Under the pieces are notes generated by a model, which worked only from the letters and a program-made list of their open reading frames with translations, made no database searches and was not told the origin of the DNA. A stretch of DNA of 50,920 nt, taken from the NCBI GenBank assembly GCA_001768235.1, contig MENK01000011.1, forward strand, positions 35,461 to 86,380. Direction: 5' to 3'. The first letter of the stretch is position 1. Each line of letters begins with the position of its first letter. The stretch comes from Bacteroidetes bacterium GWB2_32_14 (GTDB lineage: Bacteria > Bacteroidota > Bacteroidia > Bacteroidales > UBA12077). Of the stretch, positions 18,127-26,820 are shown one piece after another. A program made the translations under genes and the position numbers.

Positions 18127-20604
18127 TTAAACCGGATCAACATCAATAATTATTTGAACAGACTTGAAATTTTCGGTTCCAAGTAAATTCTCTATCTCGG
18201 CATTTAGCCTTTCTTTTGCCCGTTGAAATGAACTTTGCTTCTCAACTTTAAGTAAAATATTTTTAATGTATAAATTTTGAATTCTGCCAACTATTGGAGC
18301 CTCGGGCCCCAATACCCGTTTCCCGAAAACTTTTTTCAGGTTTTCAGCAAGTAAAAACGATGCTTTATTTGATATTTCAATGTTTTTATGTTTTATGCTG
18401 ATGGTAATCAGCCGAACAAATGGAGGATAATTAAAATTCTTACGTTCAACAAGCTCCGATTTATACATCCCCTGGTAATCGTTGTTTAATACAAATTGCA
18501 ATACCGGGTGTTGTGGATTGTAGGTTTGTAAAATAACATTTCCCTGCTTATTTTTTCTTCCGGCACGTCCGCTTACCTGGGCCATAAGCTGATAACTTCG
18601 CTCAAACGATCTGAAGTCGGGATAATTTAACATATTGTCGGCATTCATAATCCCGACAAGGCATACATTATCAAAATCGAGTCCTTTCGAAACCATTTGT
18701 GTGCCAATGAGAATATCTATTTCGCCTGACTCAAAACCCGAAATAATTTTTTCGTATGCATATTTCGAGCGTGTTGAATCTAAATCCATTCGAATTACTT
18801 TTGCTTCGGGAAAAAGAATCCGGATATCGTCTTCGATTTTTTCAGTGCCAAATCCACGAGTAATAAGTTCGGTATTTCCGCAAGCCTTGCAGGCTTTATA
18901 TGTTCGTACGGAAAACCCGCAATAATGGCAAACCAATTCTTTCGTGTGTTGATGGTATGTAAGGCTGACATCGCAATTGGGGCAATTGGGAATCCATCCA
19001 CAGCTTTCACATTCGAGATAAGGAGCAAACCCTCTCCTGTTCTGAAAAAGAATAACCTGTTCGTTTTTATCGAGAGCATCTTTAATCCCTTCAACCAACT
19101 CAGGACTAAAATGTGATTTCATTTCTTTTTTCCGTTTTGCCCTCAGGACATCAATAATTTGAATCCCGGGTAATAAAATATCGAGGTAACGTGATGTTAA
19201 TTCAACTAATCCATATTTACCATTTTTTGAATTGAAATAACTTTCAACAGATGGCGTTGCAGAGCCCAGCAAGACCTTAGCCTGATGTATTTGAGCTAAA
19301 ACCAGCGCACTGTCGCGTGCATTATATCGCGGGGCAGGATCGTATTGCTTGTACGTATTTTCATGCTCCTCGTCAACAATTATCAATCCCAGGTTCGAAA
19401 AAGGCAGGAATAAGGATGAACGTACCCCCAGAATAACCTTATAGGACTTTTCCCTGCCGGGATTCAAAATATTCTGATATACTTCTACCCTTTCAGAATC
19501 ACTGAATTTTGAATGATAAACACCCACCTTATTTCCAAAAACAGATGTTAATCGATTGATTATTTGTGTAGTTAATGCTATTTCGGGCAATAAATATAAA
19601 ACCTGTTTGCCCTTATCAATTTGTTCTTTAATTAAATGAATATAAATTTCGGTCTTTCCACTCGATGTTACCCCGTGTAGTAAAACAACATTCTTTTCAT
19701 TAAACTCATCCTGTATCGAACTGAATGCTGTTTGTTGTTCTTTAGTTAATTCTTTTATTGATTTAATTTCATTCCCGTATTCGCCCAACCTGCTTATGTT
19801 CTTTTCATATTCAACAACTATTTTTTTCTCGACAAGTGATTTTATAACAGCTGATGTTGATTCTGACTCTTCAAGCAAACTTTTTTTGCTCACTTCTTCT
19901 GTTCCGTTGTTTATGAAACTACCTGAAAGTTTACAAAATGCCATTAAAGTATGAAGCTGCCTGGTTGCTTTTTTCAAAGAATCGAAAATTTCGTTTAACC
20001 GGGCTTCTGTTTTTATTGAATCATGAAGGCAGATGTATGTTTCTGTTTTAGGCTTGTAATTCTCTTTTAATTTCTCTTCAAGAATTAAAGCTTTTTTTTC
20101 CATTAATGATTTTATTACAGGCAATACATCTTTTCGGTTTAATACATTCGATATTTCCTGTATGCTTGAAATATTTCTTTTTTCTAAAAAATCAAGGATT
20201 AATGTTTCTGTACTATTAAAGCTGGTTTCTTCAATATATTCAGGATTATATATAACCTTTGTTTCGCTCTCCAGCTTTAATCCTGAAGGCAAGGCTGCTT
20301 TATATACTTCTCCAACAGAGCACATGTAATATTCAGCAATCCATTGCCAGAGTTTAAGCTGGTTTTGGTTTACTACCGGTTCTGTATCAAGAATTGAAAT
20401 AATTTCCTTTGTTTTATAATCTGCCGGAGCATTATAATGTAATGAAAAAACAATGGCTGTATAAATCTTCCTGGCACCAAACTGTACAATAACCCGGCTT
20501 CCCGTTTCAATTGAATTGTTTTGTGTTTCAGGAACAGAATAGGTGAACAACTGCTTTAGGGGCAATGGTAAAATAACATCGGCATATAAAGCTTCTTTGC
20601 TCAT
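18127..20604 (-). CDS. priA: Primosomal replication restart helicase PriA
   Basis: PriA recognises stalled forks and D-loops and reloads the replicative helicase. The 825-aa protein has an N-terminal 3'-DNA-end-binding domain and a winged-helix linker region (about 130-280). The helicase core has Walker A GVTSSGKT (311-318), motif II DEEH (VDEEHENTYKQ) and LLGSATPS. The zinc-binding insertion has eight Cys (CESCGWIPNCPNC, CHYCGF, CKACGN). The second lobe has GTQMVSKGLDFDNV and QVSGRAGR. Length is normal for Bacteroidota. It is not obviously in an operon; a terminator separates it from the upstream MATE gene. Confidence 0.96.
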   Translation of the reverse strand: MSKEALYADVILPLPLKQLFTYSVPETQNNSIETGSRVIVQFGARKIYTAIVFSLHYNAPADYKTKEIISILDTEPVVNQNQLKLWQWIAEYYMCSVGEVYKAALPSGLKLESETKVIYNPEYIEETSFNSTETLILDFLEKRNISSIQEISNVLNRKDVLPVIKSLMEKKALILEEKLKENYKPKTETYICLHDSIKTEARLNEIFDSLKKATRQLHTLMAFCKLSGSFINNGTEEVSKKSLLEESESTSAVIKSLVEKKIVVEYEKNISRLGEYGNEIKSIKELTKEQQTAFSSIQDEFNEKNVVLLHGVTSSGKTEIYIHLIKEQIDKGKQVLYLLPEIALTTQIINRLTSVFGNKVGVYHSKFSDSERVEVYQNILNPGREKSYKVILGVRSSLFLPFSNLGLIIVDEEHENTYKQYDPAPRYNARDSALVLAQIHQAKVLLGSATPSVESYFNSKNGKYGLVELTSRYLDILLPGIQIIDVLRAKRKKEMKSHFSPELVEGIKDALDKNEQVILFQNRRGFAPYLECESCGWIPNCPNCDVSLTYHQHTKELVCHYCGFSVRTYKACKACGNTELITRGFGTEKIEDDIRILFPEAKVIRMDLDSTRSKYAYEKIISGFESGEIDILIGTQMVSKGLDFDNVCLVGIMNADNMLNYPDFRSFERSYQLMAQVSGRAGRKNKQGNVILQTYNPQHPVLQFVLNNDYQGMYKSELVERKNFNYPPFVRLITISIKHKNIEISNKASFLLAENLKKVFGKRVLGPEAPIVGRIQNLYIKNILLKVEKQSSFQRAKERLNAEIENLLGTENFKSVQIIIDVDPV

Positions 20605-20637
20605 CAGGTATAAATCTTTTAAAGTGATGAAGGTAAA

Positions 20638-20678
20638 AAAAAAACAGGCTTTTATTTAATTTAAAAACCTGTTTTTTT
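20638..20678 (-). terminator. Intrinsic terminator downstream of the MATE gene
   Basis: An inverted repeat (20638-20653 and 20663-20678) has a CAGG/CCTG core extended by A and T runs and one mismatch. Read on the minus strand it ends in a long U tract. It falls just after the MATE stop and before priA. Confidence 0.7.
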
Positions 20679-20679
20679 A

Positions 20680-22119
20680 TTAAACCAATTGTTTTTTCCA
20701 GTTACCTTTTCGAAATAAATAAATGGCTATAACTGTCATAAGTGATTCGGCAATTACTATAGCTGTATAAACTCCATTCTCGTTATTAAAAACAATTTTT
20801 GACAGAATATATGCCAATGGAATTTCGATAAACCAAAAACACAATATATTTATTTTGGTTGGAGTACTGGTATCTCCTGCTCCATTAAACGATTGAACCA
20901 TAACCATCCCCATTGCATAAAAAATATAACCCAGGCTAATTATTCGCAACCCTTTAGCGCCAGAACTAACTACATCCGGATTATTAATAAATAACCGTAT
21001 GAAAAACTCAGGATATGCAATAAAAATAATTGATATCAATCCAAGTATAATCATATTCACGTACCCGGTAATCCATACAACGCGTTCTGCACGATCGGCT
21101 TTTTTAGCTCCTAAATTTTGCCCAACAAGAGTTGCAGCAGCATTGCTTACTCCCCACGATGGCATTAAAGCAAAAATAACAATCCGAATGGCAATGGTAT
21201 AACCAGCCAGGGCGTTGCTGCCAAATTCAGCAATAATACGAACCATCCCAACCCAGCTGATTGTTGCAACTAGCGACTGACCAATACCTCCCAACGATAC
21301 TTTAAACAGGTTGTACATCACTTTTAAATTCAGTTTTAATGCCCTGCGAATTATTTTCACTCTCCCGTTTCCTTTATACAAGAGATAAAACTGGTATAAA
21401 ACAGCCGTTCCTCTGCCAATGGTTGTAGCTACTGCTGCTCCTTTTATCCCCAATGCAGGTATTGGCCCCCACCCAAAAATAAAAATAGGATCGAGAATTA
21501 TATTGATGATGTTTGCGAACCAGAGCACCCTCATTGATATTGCGGCATCTCCTGAACTACGGAATACAGCATTGATTATAAATAGCAACATAATAACCAT
21601 ATTGCTGCCTAATGTAATAGTAGTATATATCGAGTATTCGTTTACAATTGTACTGTTAGCCCCCATCAGGCGCAGCAATGAAGGTGCAAATATTATCCCC
21701 GGGATACCTATTGCCAGCGAAACAATTATTCCGGCAATTATTGACTGAACAGCTACTATAGATGCAGAGTATGGCTTTTTTTCGCCTATTCTTCTCGAAA
21801 CCATAGCTGTAGTTGCCATGCTAAGCCCCATTCCTACTGCATAAATTATGGTTAGCAACGACTCGGTAATTCCTACTGTAGCTATCGCATCCGGGCCCAG
21901 TTTTGAAACAAAGAAAATATCAGTAATAGCAAATATCGATTCCATTAAAGTTTCAAGAACCATAGGAATTGATAAAAGCAAGATTGATTTTCGCAAAGGA
22001 ATATTTGTAAAATCCTTATCGGTTCCGGCAATAGATTCTTTAATATCTTCCCATAACGATAACAGATTGGATTTATTAAATGTATATTTAATAGTATAAA
22101 TGTATTTTTTTAACGACAT
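20680..22119 (-). CDS. MATE-family multidrug/Na+ antiporter
   Basis: A 479-residue polytopic membrane protein with about 12 hydrophobic segments in two homologous halves. The first half shows IPLRKSILLLSIPMVLETLMESIFAITDIFFVSKLG, a start typical of NorM/DinF-like MATE proteins. The second half repeats the pattern (LFKVSLGGIGQSLVATISWVGMVRI). SNAAATLVGQNLGAKKADRAE is the conserved mid-protein motif. Such exporters use Na+ or H+ gradients to expel cationic drugs or metabolites; the substrate cannot be inferred. It has a plausible promoter and its own terminator, so it appears monocistronic. Confidence 0.92.
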   Translation of the reverse strand: MSLKKYIYTIKYTFNKSNLLSLWEDIKESIAGTDKDFTNIPLRKSILLLSIPMVLETLMESIFAITDIFFVSKLGPDAIATVGITESLLTIIYAVGMGLSMATTAMVSRRIGEKKPYSASIVAVQSIIAGIIVSLAIGIPGIIFAPSLLRLMGANSTIVNEYSIYTTITLGSNMVIMLLFIINAVFRSSGDAAISMRVLWFANIINIILDPIFIFGWGPIPALGIKGAAVATTIGRGTAVLYQFYLLYKGNGRVKIIRRALKLNLKVMYNLFKVSLGGIGQSLVATISWVGMVRIIAEFGSNALAGYTIAIRIVIFALMPSWGVSNAAATLVGQNLGAKKADRAERVVWITGYVNMIILGLISIIFIAYPEFFIRLFINNPDVVSSGAKGLRIISLGYIFYAMGMVMVQSFNGAGDTSTPTKINILCFWFIEIPLAYILSKIVFNNENGVYTAIVIAESLMTVIAIYLFRKGNWKKQLV

Positions 22120-22252
22120 GATTAATTCTTGAATAGATAAAACAATAAGGACAATTAAAATGGATAAAAATTAAAACGGTAGTTTTAAATTAGAATGCCA
22201 CGACGGCTGTAAATACAATGATCGGTTTCATTAAAGTATGTTTTATCTGCAA

Positions 22253-22285
22253 CAAAGATAGGGAAAAGATAATTTATTTCCCAAA
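22253..22285 (-). promoter_or_regulatory. Promoter of the MATE gene
   Basis: On the minus strand, TTTG (plus 22282-22285) and TATCTTTG (plus 22253-22260) are spaced by 21 bp, close to the Bacteroidota TTTG/TAnnTTTG arrangement. The leader would be about 125 nt. It contains a 7-bp hairpin (TTAAAAC/GTTTTAA) but nothing recognisable as a riboswitch. Confidence 0.5.
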
Positions 22286-22330
22286 TTTAAATTTAAAAAA
22301 TATGATTACAGGTATAAGGAATTAAGGAGT

Positions 22331-22361
22331 AAAAAGAAAAGAGGCCTTGAAAAAAGCCCCT
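22331..22361 (-). terminator. Intrinsic terminator of the acidic-protein gene
   Basis: On the minus strand AGGGGC pairs with GCCTCT (one G-U) around a 10-nt loop (plus 22340-22361). The run TTTTCTTTTT follows. It is about 20 bp after the stop codon of the upstream gene. Confidence 0.6.
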
Positions 22362-22381
22362 GGATTTATTTAAAAAATCAG

Positions 22382-22744
22382 TTATTCTTCGTAAGGCTCG
22401 TCTTGTACACTCTCGGCCTCGTCGTAATTGTCGTCAAGATATTCTTCTGATTCATCATCACCTGCATCATCAGTTTCAATATCTTCAGCAAAATCACCTC
22501 TTAACTTGCCATCACTATCAAAGTCTTCATCATCTTTAACAATCTGACGAGCTTCATTAGCTGTCATTCTTATTAAATAATAAATTTCTTCGGTTTCGAA
22601 GGGTAATGCAGAAATATATCTTCCTTCAGCATTGGTAAATGTAATGAGATTGTCTTCATAACCATCAGGGTATTCCATCTTAATCCTGTTAATTGTATCT
22701 TCAGGAAGTTTATCGTAATCTATTACTACTCGTTTTTTTGCCAC
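22382..22744 (-). CDS. Conserved acidic protein of unknown function
   Basis: A 120-residue soluble protein in two parts. The first 75 residues or so are ordered (KKRVVIDYDKLPEDTINRIK, DGYEDNLITFTNAEGRYISALPFETEEIYYLIRM). The last 45 are almost entirely Asp, Glu and small residues. I recall similar Bacteroidota proteins with this KRVVIDY-LP start and acidic tail but know no function. The acidic tail could mimic nucleic acid or bind a basic partner, which is inference only. It is transcribed alone, with a terminator directly after it. Confidence 0.7.
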   Translation of the reverse strand: MAKKRVVIDYDKLPEDTINRIKMEYPDGYEDNLITFTNAEGRYISALPFETEEIYYLIRMTANEARQIVKDDEDFDSDGKLRGDFAEDIETDDAGDDESEEYLDDNYDEAESVQDEPYEE

Positions 22745-23182
22745 TTTTTATATAATTTTTACTTTATTTTTAATGCCCGAAAGATATTTAGAAAATGTAA
22801 TTTGACAAAGAAATCAGAAAATTTTTATTGTTTTTTTTTATTATCCCGATTTTTTCACTTTTCTAAAAGCCCAAAATGATTAACAATCAAGTTATACTCC
22901 TATATTCATTCAGGGGTTATTTTTTCGGATGCAAATTTTTAGAAAAATTTTTAAAATAACTAATGAATCAGACTTTTTTACCGGATAATTTAAAAAATAA
23001 ATTAAAAATGCTGTCTCTATAGATATAAGCATTTATAACATGCTGTAATTAAAAAAGATATTTACTAATTCATTATTCACACCTGAAGTATTGTCCGGAT
23101 TTGTATTTGCAGCATCATTGATCTGGGATGCTATAGAATAAAGACTTATAAAGAATGGGGATTAAACACATTATAAAGAAAT
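22745..23182. other. Gene-free AT-rich stretch
   Basis: No supported gene lies in these 438 bp. They are rich in T and A runs. A short dyad, AAATTTTT-AG-AAAAATTT, sits at 22933-22950. A 29-codon frame without ATG runs at about 23053-23140 (ending SLIWDAIE) and is too weak to call. No transposon ends or RNA structures were recognised. It may contain the promoter for the acidic-protein gene, but no exact TAnnTTTG was found there. Confidence 0.4.
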
Positions 23183-23590
23183 TTACCAGTATTTCTCCAA
23201 TTGCATTCCTGGCCCGTCATCGGGACGTATTTCAAACCCCAGTTTTTCATAAAAGCCCTTTTTCCCTTTAGCACAAAATAATTGAATGTCGCAAATTTTA
23301 TGTTTCTTGCATTTTTCAACCAGTTTATCCATAACTTCCTTACCTATCCCTTCATCCTGCCGTTCGGGATGAATTATTACATCGAGAATCAGGGCATGTA
23401 CTATTCCATCGCAGATAATCCTTCCAAAACCAATCAATCGGTCTTTATCATACACAGAAATAGTAAACCACGAATTTTGTAGTGCAAGAAATAACTCATC
23501 TTTGGTAAGTTCATATTTGGTATTCCAGCCTGTGGTTTCGAACAAATCAAAAAACTGATCAGAATCAGGAAGTTTTTCAGAAAATATCAT
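23183..23590 (-). CDS. GNAT-family N-acetyltransferase
   Basis: A 135-residue protein with the GCN5-related acetyltransferase fold. Motif A is DVIIHPERQDEGIGKEVMDKLVEK, whose R-x2-x-G-I-G acetyl-CoA loop reads RQDEGIG. The C-terminal motif is KGFYEKLGFEIRPDDGPGMQLE. It would move an acetyl group from acetyl-CoA to a small amine or protein; the substrate is unknown. The short single-domain form is common for stand-alone GNATs in this phylum. No operon partner is evident apart from a possible small frame upstream. Confidence 0.9.
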   Translation of the reverse strand: MIFSEKLPDSDQFFDLFETTGWNTKYELTKDELFLALQNSWFTISVYDKDRLIGFGRIICDGIVHALILDVIIHPERQDEGIGKEVMDKLVEKCKKHKICDIQLFCAKGKKGFYEKLGFEIRPDDGPGMQLEKYW

Positions 23591-23664
23591 ACAATTAGAT
23601 ATATTGATTTCAGGTAAAATTAACTGATTTATTTGATTTTGTGGAAACAGGATTTGGAGAATAT

Positions 23665-23778
23665 TTATTTTTTATCTGGTACAGGAACAGTTTCCTGCTC
23701 ATGTTTAGCCTCTTGCTCAATAAGGCCATTCATAATCAACACGCGTAAAAGGATTTCTAAAAGTTTTTCGGGTTTCAT
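23665..23778 (-). CDS. Possible 37-residue small protein
   Basis: An ATG-initiated frame of 37 codons. It starts MKPEKLLEILLRVLIMNGLI, which would form an amphipathic helix of Leu and Ile with Lys and Glu. It continues with a polar tail (EQEAKHEQETVPVPDKK). AAAGG lies immediately before the ATG, closer than an ideal ribosome site. It sits between the GNAT gene and the divergent exported-protein gene. I do not recognise the sequence. The regular helix pattern and basic end make chance less likely, but the frame is short. Confidence 0.35.
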   Translation of the reverse strand: MKPEKLLEILLRVLIMNGLIEQEAKHEQETVPVPDKK

Positions 23779-23833
23779 CCTTTAAGTAGTTTATTTATTT
23801 ATAAAAAATATGATGTTATTTATCTTAAAAAAG

Positions 23834-23865
23834 TTGCTTTAAGATTGGGGAAAAATATAATTTTG
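23834..23865 (+). promoter_or_regulatory. Promoter of the 190-residue exported protein gene
   Basis: TTG (23834-23836) and TAATTTTG (23858-23865) are spaced by 21 bp. They fit the -33/-7 pair of the main Bacteroidota sigma factor. The -7 box ends 35 nt before the ATG. Confidence 0.45.
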
Positions 23866-23900
23866 GTCAAATTTTAATTATATTTCATATTAACTATCGA

Positions 23901-24473
23901 ATGGAAAAAAGTATTAAACTGTTTTTTACTTGTTTTATTATTATTTTATCAATAAAAGCATTTTCTCAACGAGATACTGATCCCTCATTGGTATTTCAAA
24001 ATTATAGTAATAAGAAACCTTACTATATCAATATTGAAATAGAAAAAAAGGATAGAATAAACTTTCCTTTTTATGTAGATAATATTATTGATAGTACAGA
24101 TAACCAGATGATTGGATTGGTCAGGACAGGTATTTTTAATGTGCAAAGACCAGCATATTTTAAATTAGGTACTCAGAAGACTTTTCTTAGAGTTATTCAA
24201 GACGTTAATGATGCAAAAGAAGGGTATTTGCCATTGAAAATTGTAATATCTAAAGTTAAAATTTTTGAGAATTTAAATGCATTTAATGCAAATACAAATG
24301 TTATTGTTACTCTAAGATTTTATTCTTTAGGTATTCTCATGTTTACCAGTACAGAACAATTTTCAAATACTCATCTTGATGGAACAAGCAGCCATAAGGA
24401 AAACATAAAGAAAGCAATAATAAATAATCTGAATTCATTTACAGAATTTTATTACACAACAAGAAAGAAATAA
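23901..24473 (+). CDS. Exported protein of unknown function
   Basis: A 190-residue protein with a clear signal peptide (MEKSIKLFFTCFIIILSIKAFSQ, cleavage near residue 23). The mature region is beta-rich. It includes DNIIDSTDNQMIGLVRTGIFNVQRPAYFK and a long alternating stretch ending TVIVTLRFYSLGILMF-like strands. The end is a helical region plus basic residues. It has no Cys in the mature part and no known catalytic motif. Secretion to periplasm or outer membrane is inferred. It has its own promoter and terminator. Confidence 0.7.
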   Translation: MEKSIKLFFTCFIIILSIKAFSQRDTDPSLVFQNYSNKKPYYINIEIEKKDRINFPFYVDNIIDSTDNQMIGLVRTGIFNVQRPAYFKLGTQKTFLRVIQDVNDAKEGYLPLKIVISKVKIFENLNAFNANTNVIVTLRFYSLGILMFTSTEQFSNTHLDGTSSHKENIKKAIINNLNSFTEFYYTTRKK

Positions 24474-24494
24474 GGCTGCAATTAGCAGCCTTAT
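24470..24494. terminator. Bidirectional terminator between convergent genes
   Basis: A perfect 10-bp stem (ATAAGGCTGC paired with GCAGCCTTAT) encloses a 5-nt loop, centred on the stop of the exported-protein gene. Towards the minus strand it is followed by TTTCTTTCTT, giving a good U tract for the peptidase gene. The plus-side tail is less regular. Confidence 0.75.
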
Positions 24495-24500
24495 CATTTA

Positions 24501-26594
24501 TTATTTCAATCCGTTTCGTTTCAAGAATGCATCCAATTGAGGTTCCATGCCTCTGTATTTCTTGTATAAATCCATTGCTGGTTCTGTATTTCCTCTTGAA
24601 AGAATATTGTCACGTAACGATTTTGCAGTTTCCTGGTCAAATAATCCTTTTTCCTGAAAAACGCTGAAAGCATCGGCATCAAGAACTTGTGCCCATTGGT
24701 AGCTATAATATCCTGATGAATAACCACCACCAAAAATATGTCCAAAATAAGGACTTCGGTAACGAACAACAATCTCAGGAATCATTCCCATTTTTTTCAT
24801 GATATCGTTTTCGAACTGTGTTGCATCCTGTTCAATAGTGTCATTAAGCGTGTACCAATACATATCGAGTAAAGCCGCAGAAGTGTATTCCAGCACGGTA
24901 AACCCTTTATTAAACAATCCGCTGTTTGATATTTTATCGATAAGTTCTTGTGGAATTACTTCGCCTGTTTGGTAATGTTTGGCATACATCTTTAGCACTT
25001 CGGGTTCTGAAGCCCAGTTTTCCATAATTTGCGATGGTAACTCTACAAAATCTCTTGCAACATTTGTTGCAGCCAATGAATGGTATTTGCAATTTGATAA
25101 TAATCCGTGCAGTGCATGCCCAAATTCATGAAACGTTGTAGAAACTTCTTCGAAAGAAAATAACGCCGGTTTATCACCTGATGGAGCTGTGAAGTTAAAG
25201 TTTGTAGTAATTATTGGATCAACTCCTTCTGATTGTCTGCGGTATTCATCCATCCAGGCACCACTCACTTTACTTGCACGGGGATACCAATCCATATAAA
25301 GAATTCCTAAGAAAGTACCATCAGGGTTTTGAACTTCGAATACTTCAACATCGGGATGATATTTTGGGATATCGGTACGTTCAACAAATTTTATTCCCCA
25401 TAATTTGGTTGCTACGGCAAATGCTCCATCACGAACGTTGTTTTTTTCGAAATAGGGACGAAGCATTTCTTCATCCAAATCATATTTTTCCTTACGTAGC
25501 TTTTCTGCATAGTACCACCAGTCCCAATGAGCCAGTTTAAAATTACCCCCTTCTTTGTCAATCATTTTTTGCAGTTCTGCAGCTTCGTTTTTAGCAATTG
25601 GCAAAGCAGCATCCCACACTTTATTTAAGAATGCAAAAACAGTTTCAGGATTTTTAGCCATATTCACATCTAAAACATATTCTGCATAGTTTTTAAATCC
25701 AAATAAATGAGCTTTTTCGGCACTTAGCACGGCAATACGTGATAAAACTTTTTTGTTATCGTATTCATTATTGTTGTCACCACGCATGATATAAGCCGTG
25801 TGCAATTTCTGACGTAACTCCCGGTTATCGGCATAAGTAAGGAATGGCAACATACTAGGTTTTTGAGTTGTAAACAACCATTTACCTTCCAGGCTATCTG
25901 CTTTTGCTGCATCAGCTGCTGCCTGCTTAACCGATTCAGGAAGTCCTGCCAGGTCAGCCTCGTTATCAATAATCAGTTTAAAGTTATTTGTTTCGGCTAA
26001 AACATTTTCGCCAAACTTTAAATTTAACATGGCAAGTTCTTCATTAATTTTCCTGAGTTTATCTTGTTTCCCGGCATCAAGGTTTGCACCGCCACGCTCG
26101 AAATTTTTATATGTTACTTCAAGTAACCTGGCTTGTTCGGGTGTTAATGCAAGTTGTTCTTTCTGTTCGTAAACTGCTTTTACCCGTTTAAATAATTCTG
26201 CATTAAGAGCAATATCATCACGATGTTTTGATAATAATGGAGCAACTTCCTGGGCAACTTTTTGCATTTCATCACCTGTTAGTGATGCATTCAGGTTATT
26301 GAATGTAGCTTCAATTCTGATTAATAATTTACCACTATATTCCAATGCTTCAACAGTGTTTTCAAAAGTTGGGGCATCTGTATTATTAACTATTGCAGCA
26401 ATTTCTTCTGTATTTTGTTTTATTGCTTCCAGGTAAGCAGGTACAAAATGCTCTGTTTTAATAAGATCAAAAGGCTGAACACCATAAGGAGTTTTAAATT
26501 CGCCCAACAATGGATTTTCCATATTCACTGATTTTTGAGTGCATGATGCAAGCAATAATCCTGCAGCAAACAACATGAATGTAAATTTTTTCAC
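24501..26594 (-). CDS. dcp: M3-family metallopeptidase, dipeptidyl carboxypeptidase-like lipoprotein
   Basis: A 697-residue zinc peptidase. The catalytic motif HEFGH is at residues 489-493 (TTFHEFGHALHGLL), with the downstream Glu in the FVELPSQIMENWA segment. The N-terminal half is the usual helical M3 channel domain, starting LLGEFKTPYGVQPFDLI. FGGGYSSGYYSYQWAQVLDADAF is the substrate-loop region of Dcp/oligopeptidase A proteins. The leader ends LLASC with lipidated Cys18, so the enzyme should be membrane-anchored in the periplasm, unlike cytoplasmic E. coli Dcp. It would trim C-terminal dipeptides from short peptides. Confidence 0.92.
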   Translation of the reverse strand: MKKFTFMLFAAGLLLASCTQKSVNMENPLLGEFKTPYGVQPFDLIKTEHFVPAYLEAIKQNTEEIAAIVNNTDAPTFENTVEALEYSGKLLIRIEATFNNLNASLTGDEMQKVAQEVAPLLSKHRDDIALNAELFKRVKAVYEQKEQLALTPEQARLLEVTYKNFERGGANLDAGKQDKLRKINEELAMLNLKFGENVLAETNNFKLIIDNEADLAGLPESVKQAAADAAKADSLEGKWLFTTQKPSMLPFLTYADNRELRQKLHTAYIMRGDNNNEYDNKKVLSRIAVLSAEKAHLFGFKNYAEYVLDVNMAKNPETVFAFLNKVWDAALPIAKNEAAELQKMIDKEGGNFKLAHWDWWYYAEKLRKEKYDLDEEMLRPYFEKNNVRDGAFAVATKLWGIKFVERTDIPKYHPDVEVFEVQNPDGTFLGILYMDWYPRASKVSGAWMDEYRRQSEGVDPIITTNFNFTAPSGDKPALFSFEEVSTTFHEFGHALHGLLSNCKYHSLAATNVARDFVELPSQIMENWASEPEVLKMYAKHYQTGEVIPQELIDKISNSGLFNKGFTVLEYTSAALLDMYWYTLNDTIEQDATQFENDIMKKMGMIPEIVVRYRSPYFGHIFGGGYSSGYYSYQWAQVLDADAFSVFQEKGLFDQETAKSLRDNILSRGNTEPAMDLYKKYRGMEPQLDAFLKRNGLK

Positions 26595-26637
26595 GATTTT
26601 ATTTTTTAATGGTTTAGAAATTTTTAGTTTATTTTTT

Positions 26638-26645
26638 CAAATTTA
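26638..26645 (-). promoter_or_regulatory. Possible -7 element of the M3 peptidase gene
   Basis: Read on the minus strand this is TAAATTTG, an exact TAnnTTTG, about 44 nt before the ATG. A TTTG lies upstream at plus 26673-26676, but the 27-bp spacing is longer than usual. Confidence 0.35.
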
Positions 26646-26820
26646 TAACTATTTAAATGAATGATTAACATTCAAAATCATAAAAATTTAGTAGTATTCA
26701 ACAAAGCTCTATTTATTTTTCAATAACTTAATAGCTAATTTGTAAATCTTTTTGCAATTTTATATTATTTCTAAAATCAATTTTATCTCAAATTTATCGC
26801 GTGTAAATAAAAATAACATT

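Noticed and set aside
22120-22250. Riboswitch in the MATE leader
   Set aside because: The leader holds only a 7-bp A/T-rich hairpin and no known aptamer motif such as those tied to MATE exporters.
23053-23140. A 29-codon frame ending SLIWDAIE as a small gene or gene relic
   Set aside because: It has no ATG, only a weak internal TTG, and no similarity that I recognise.
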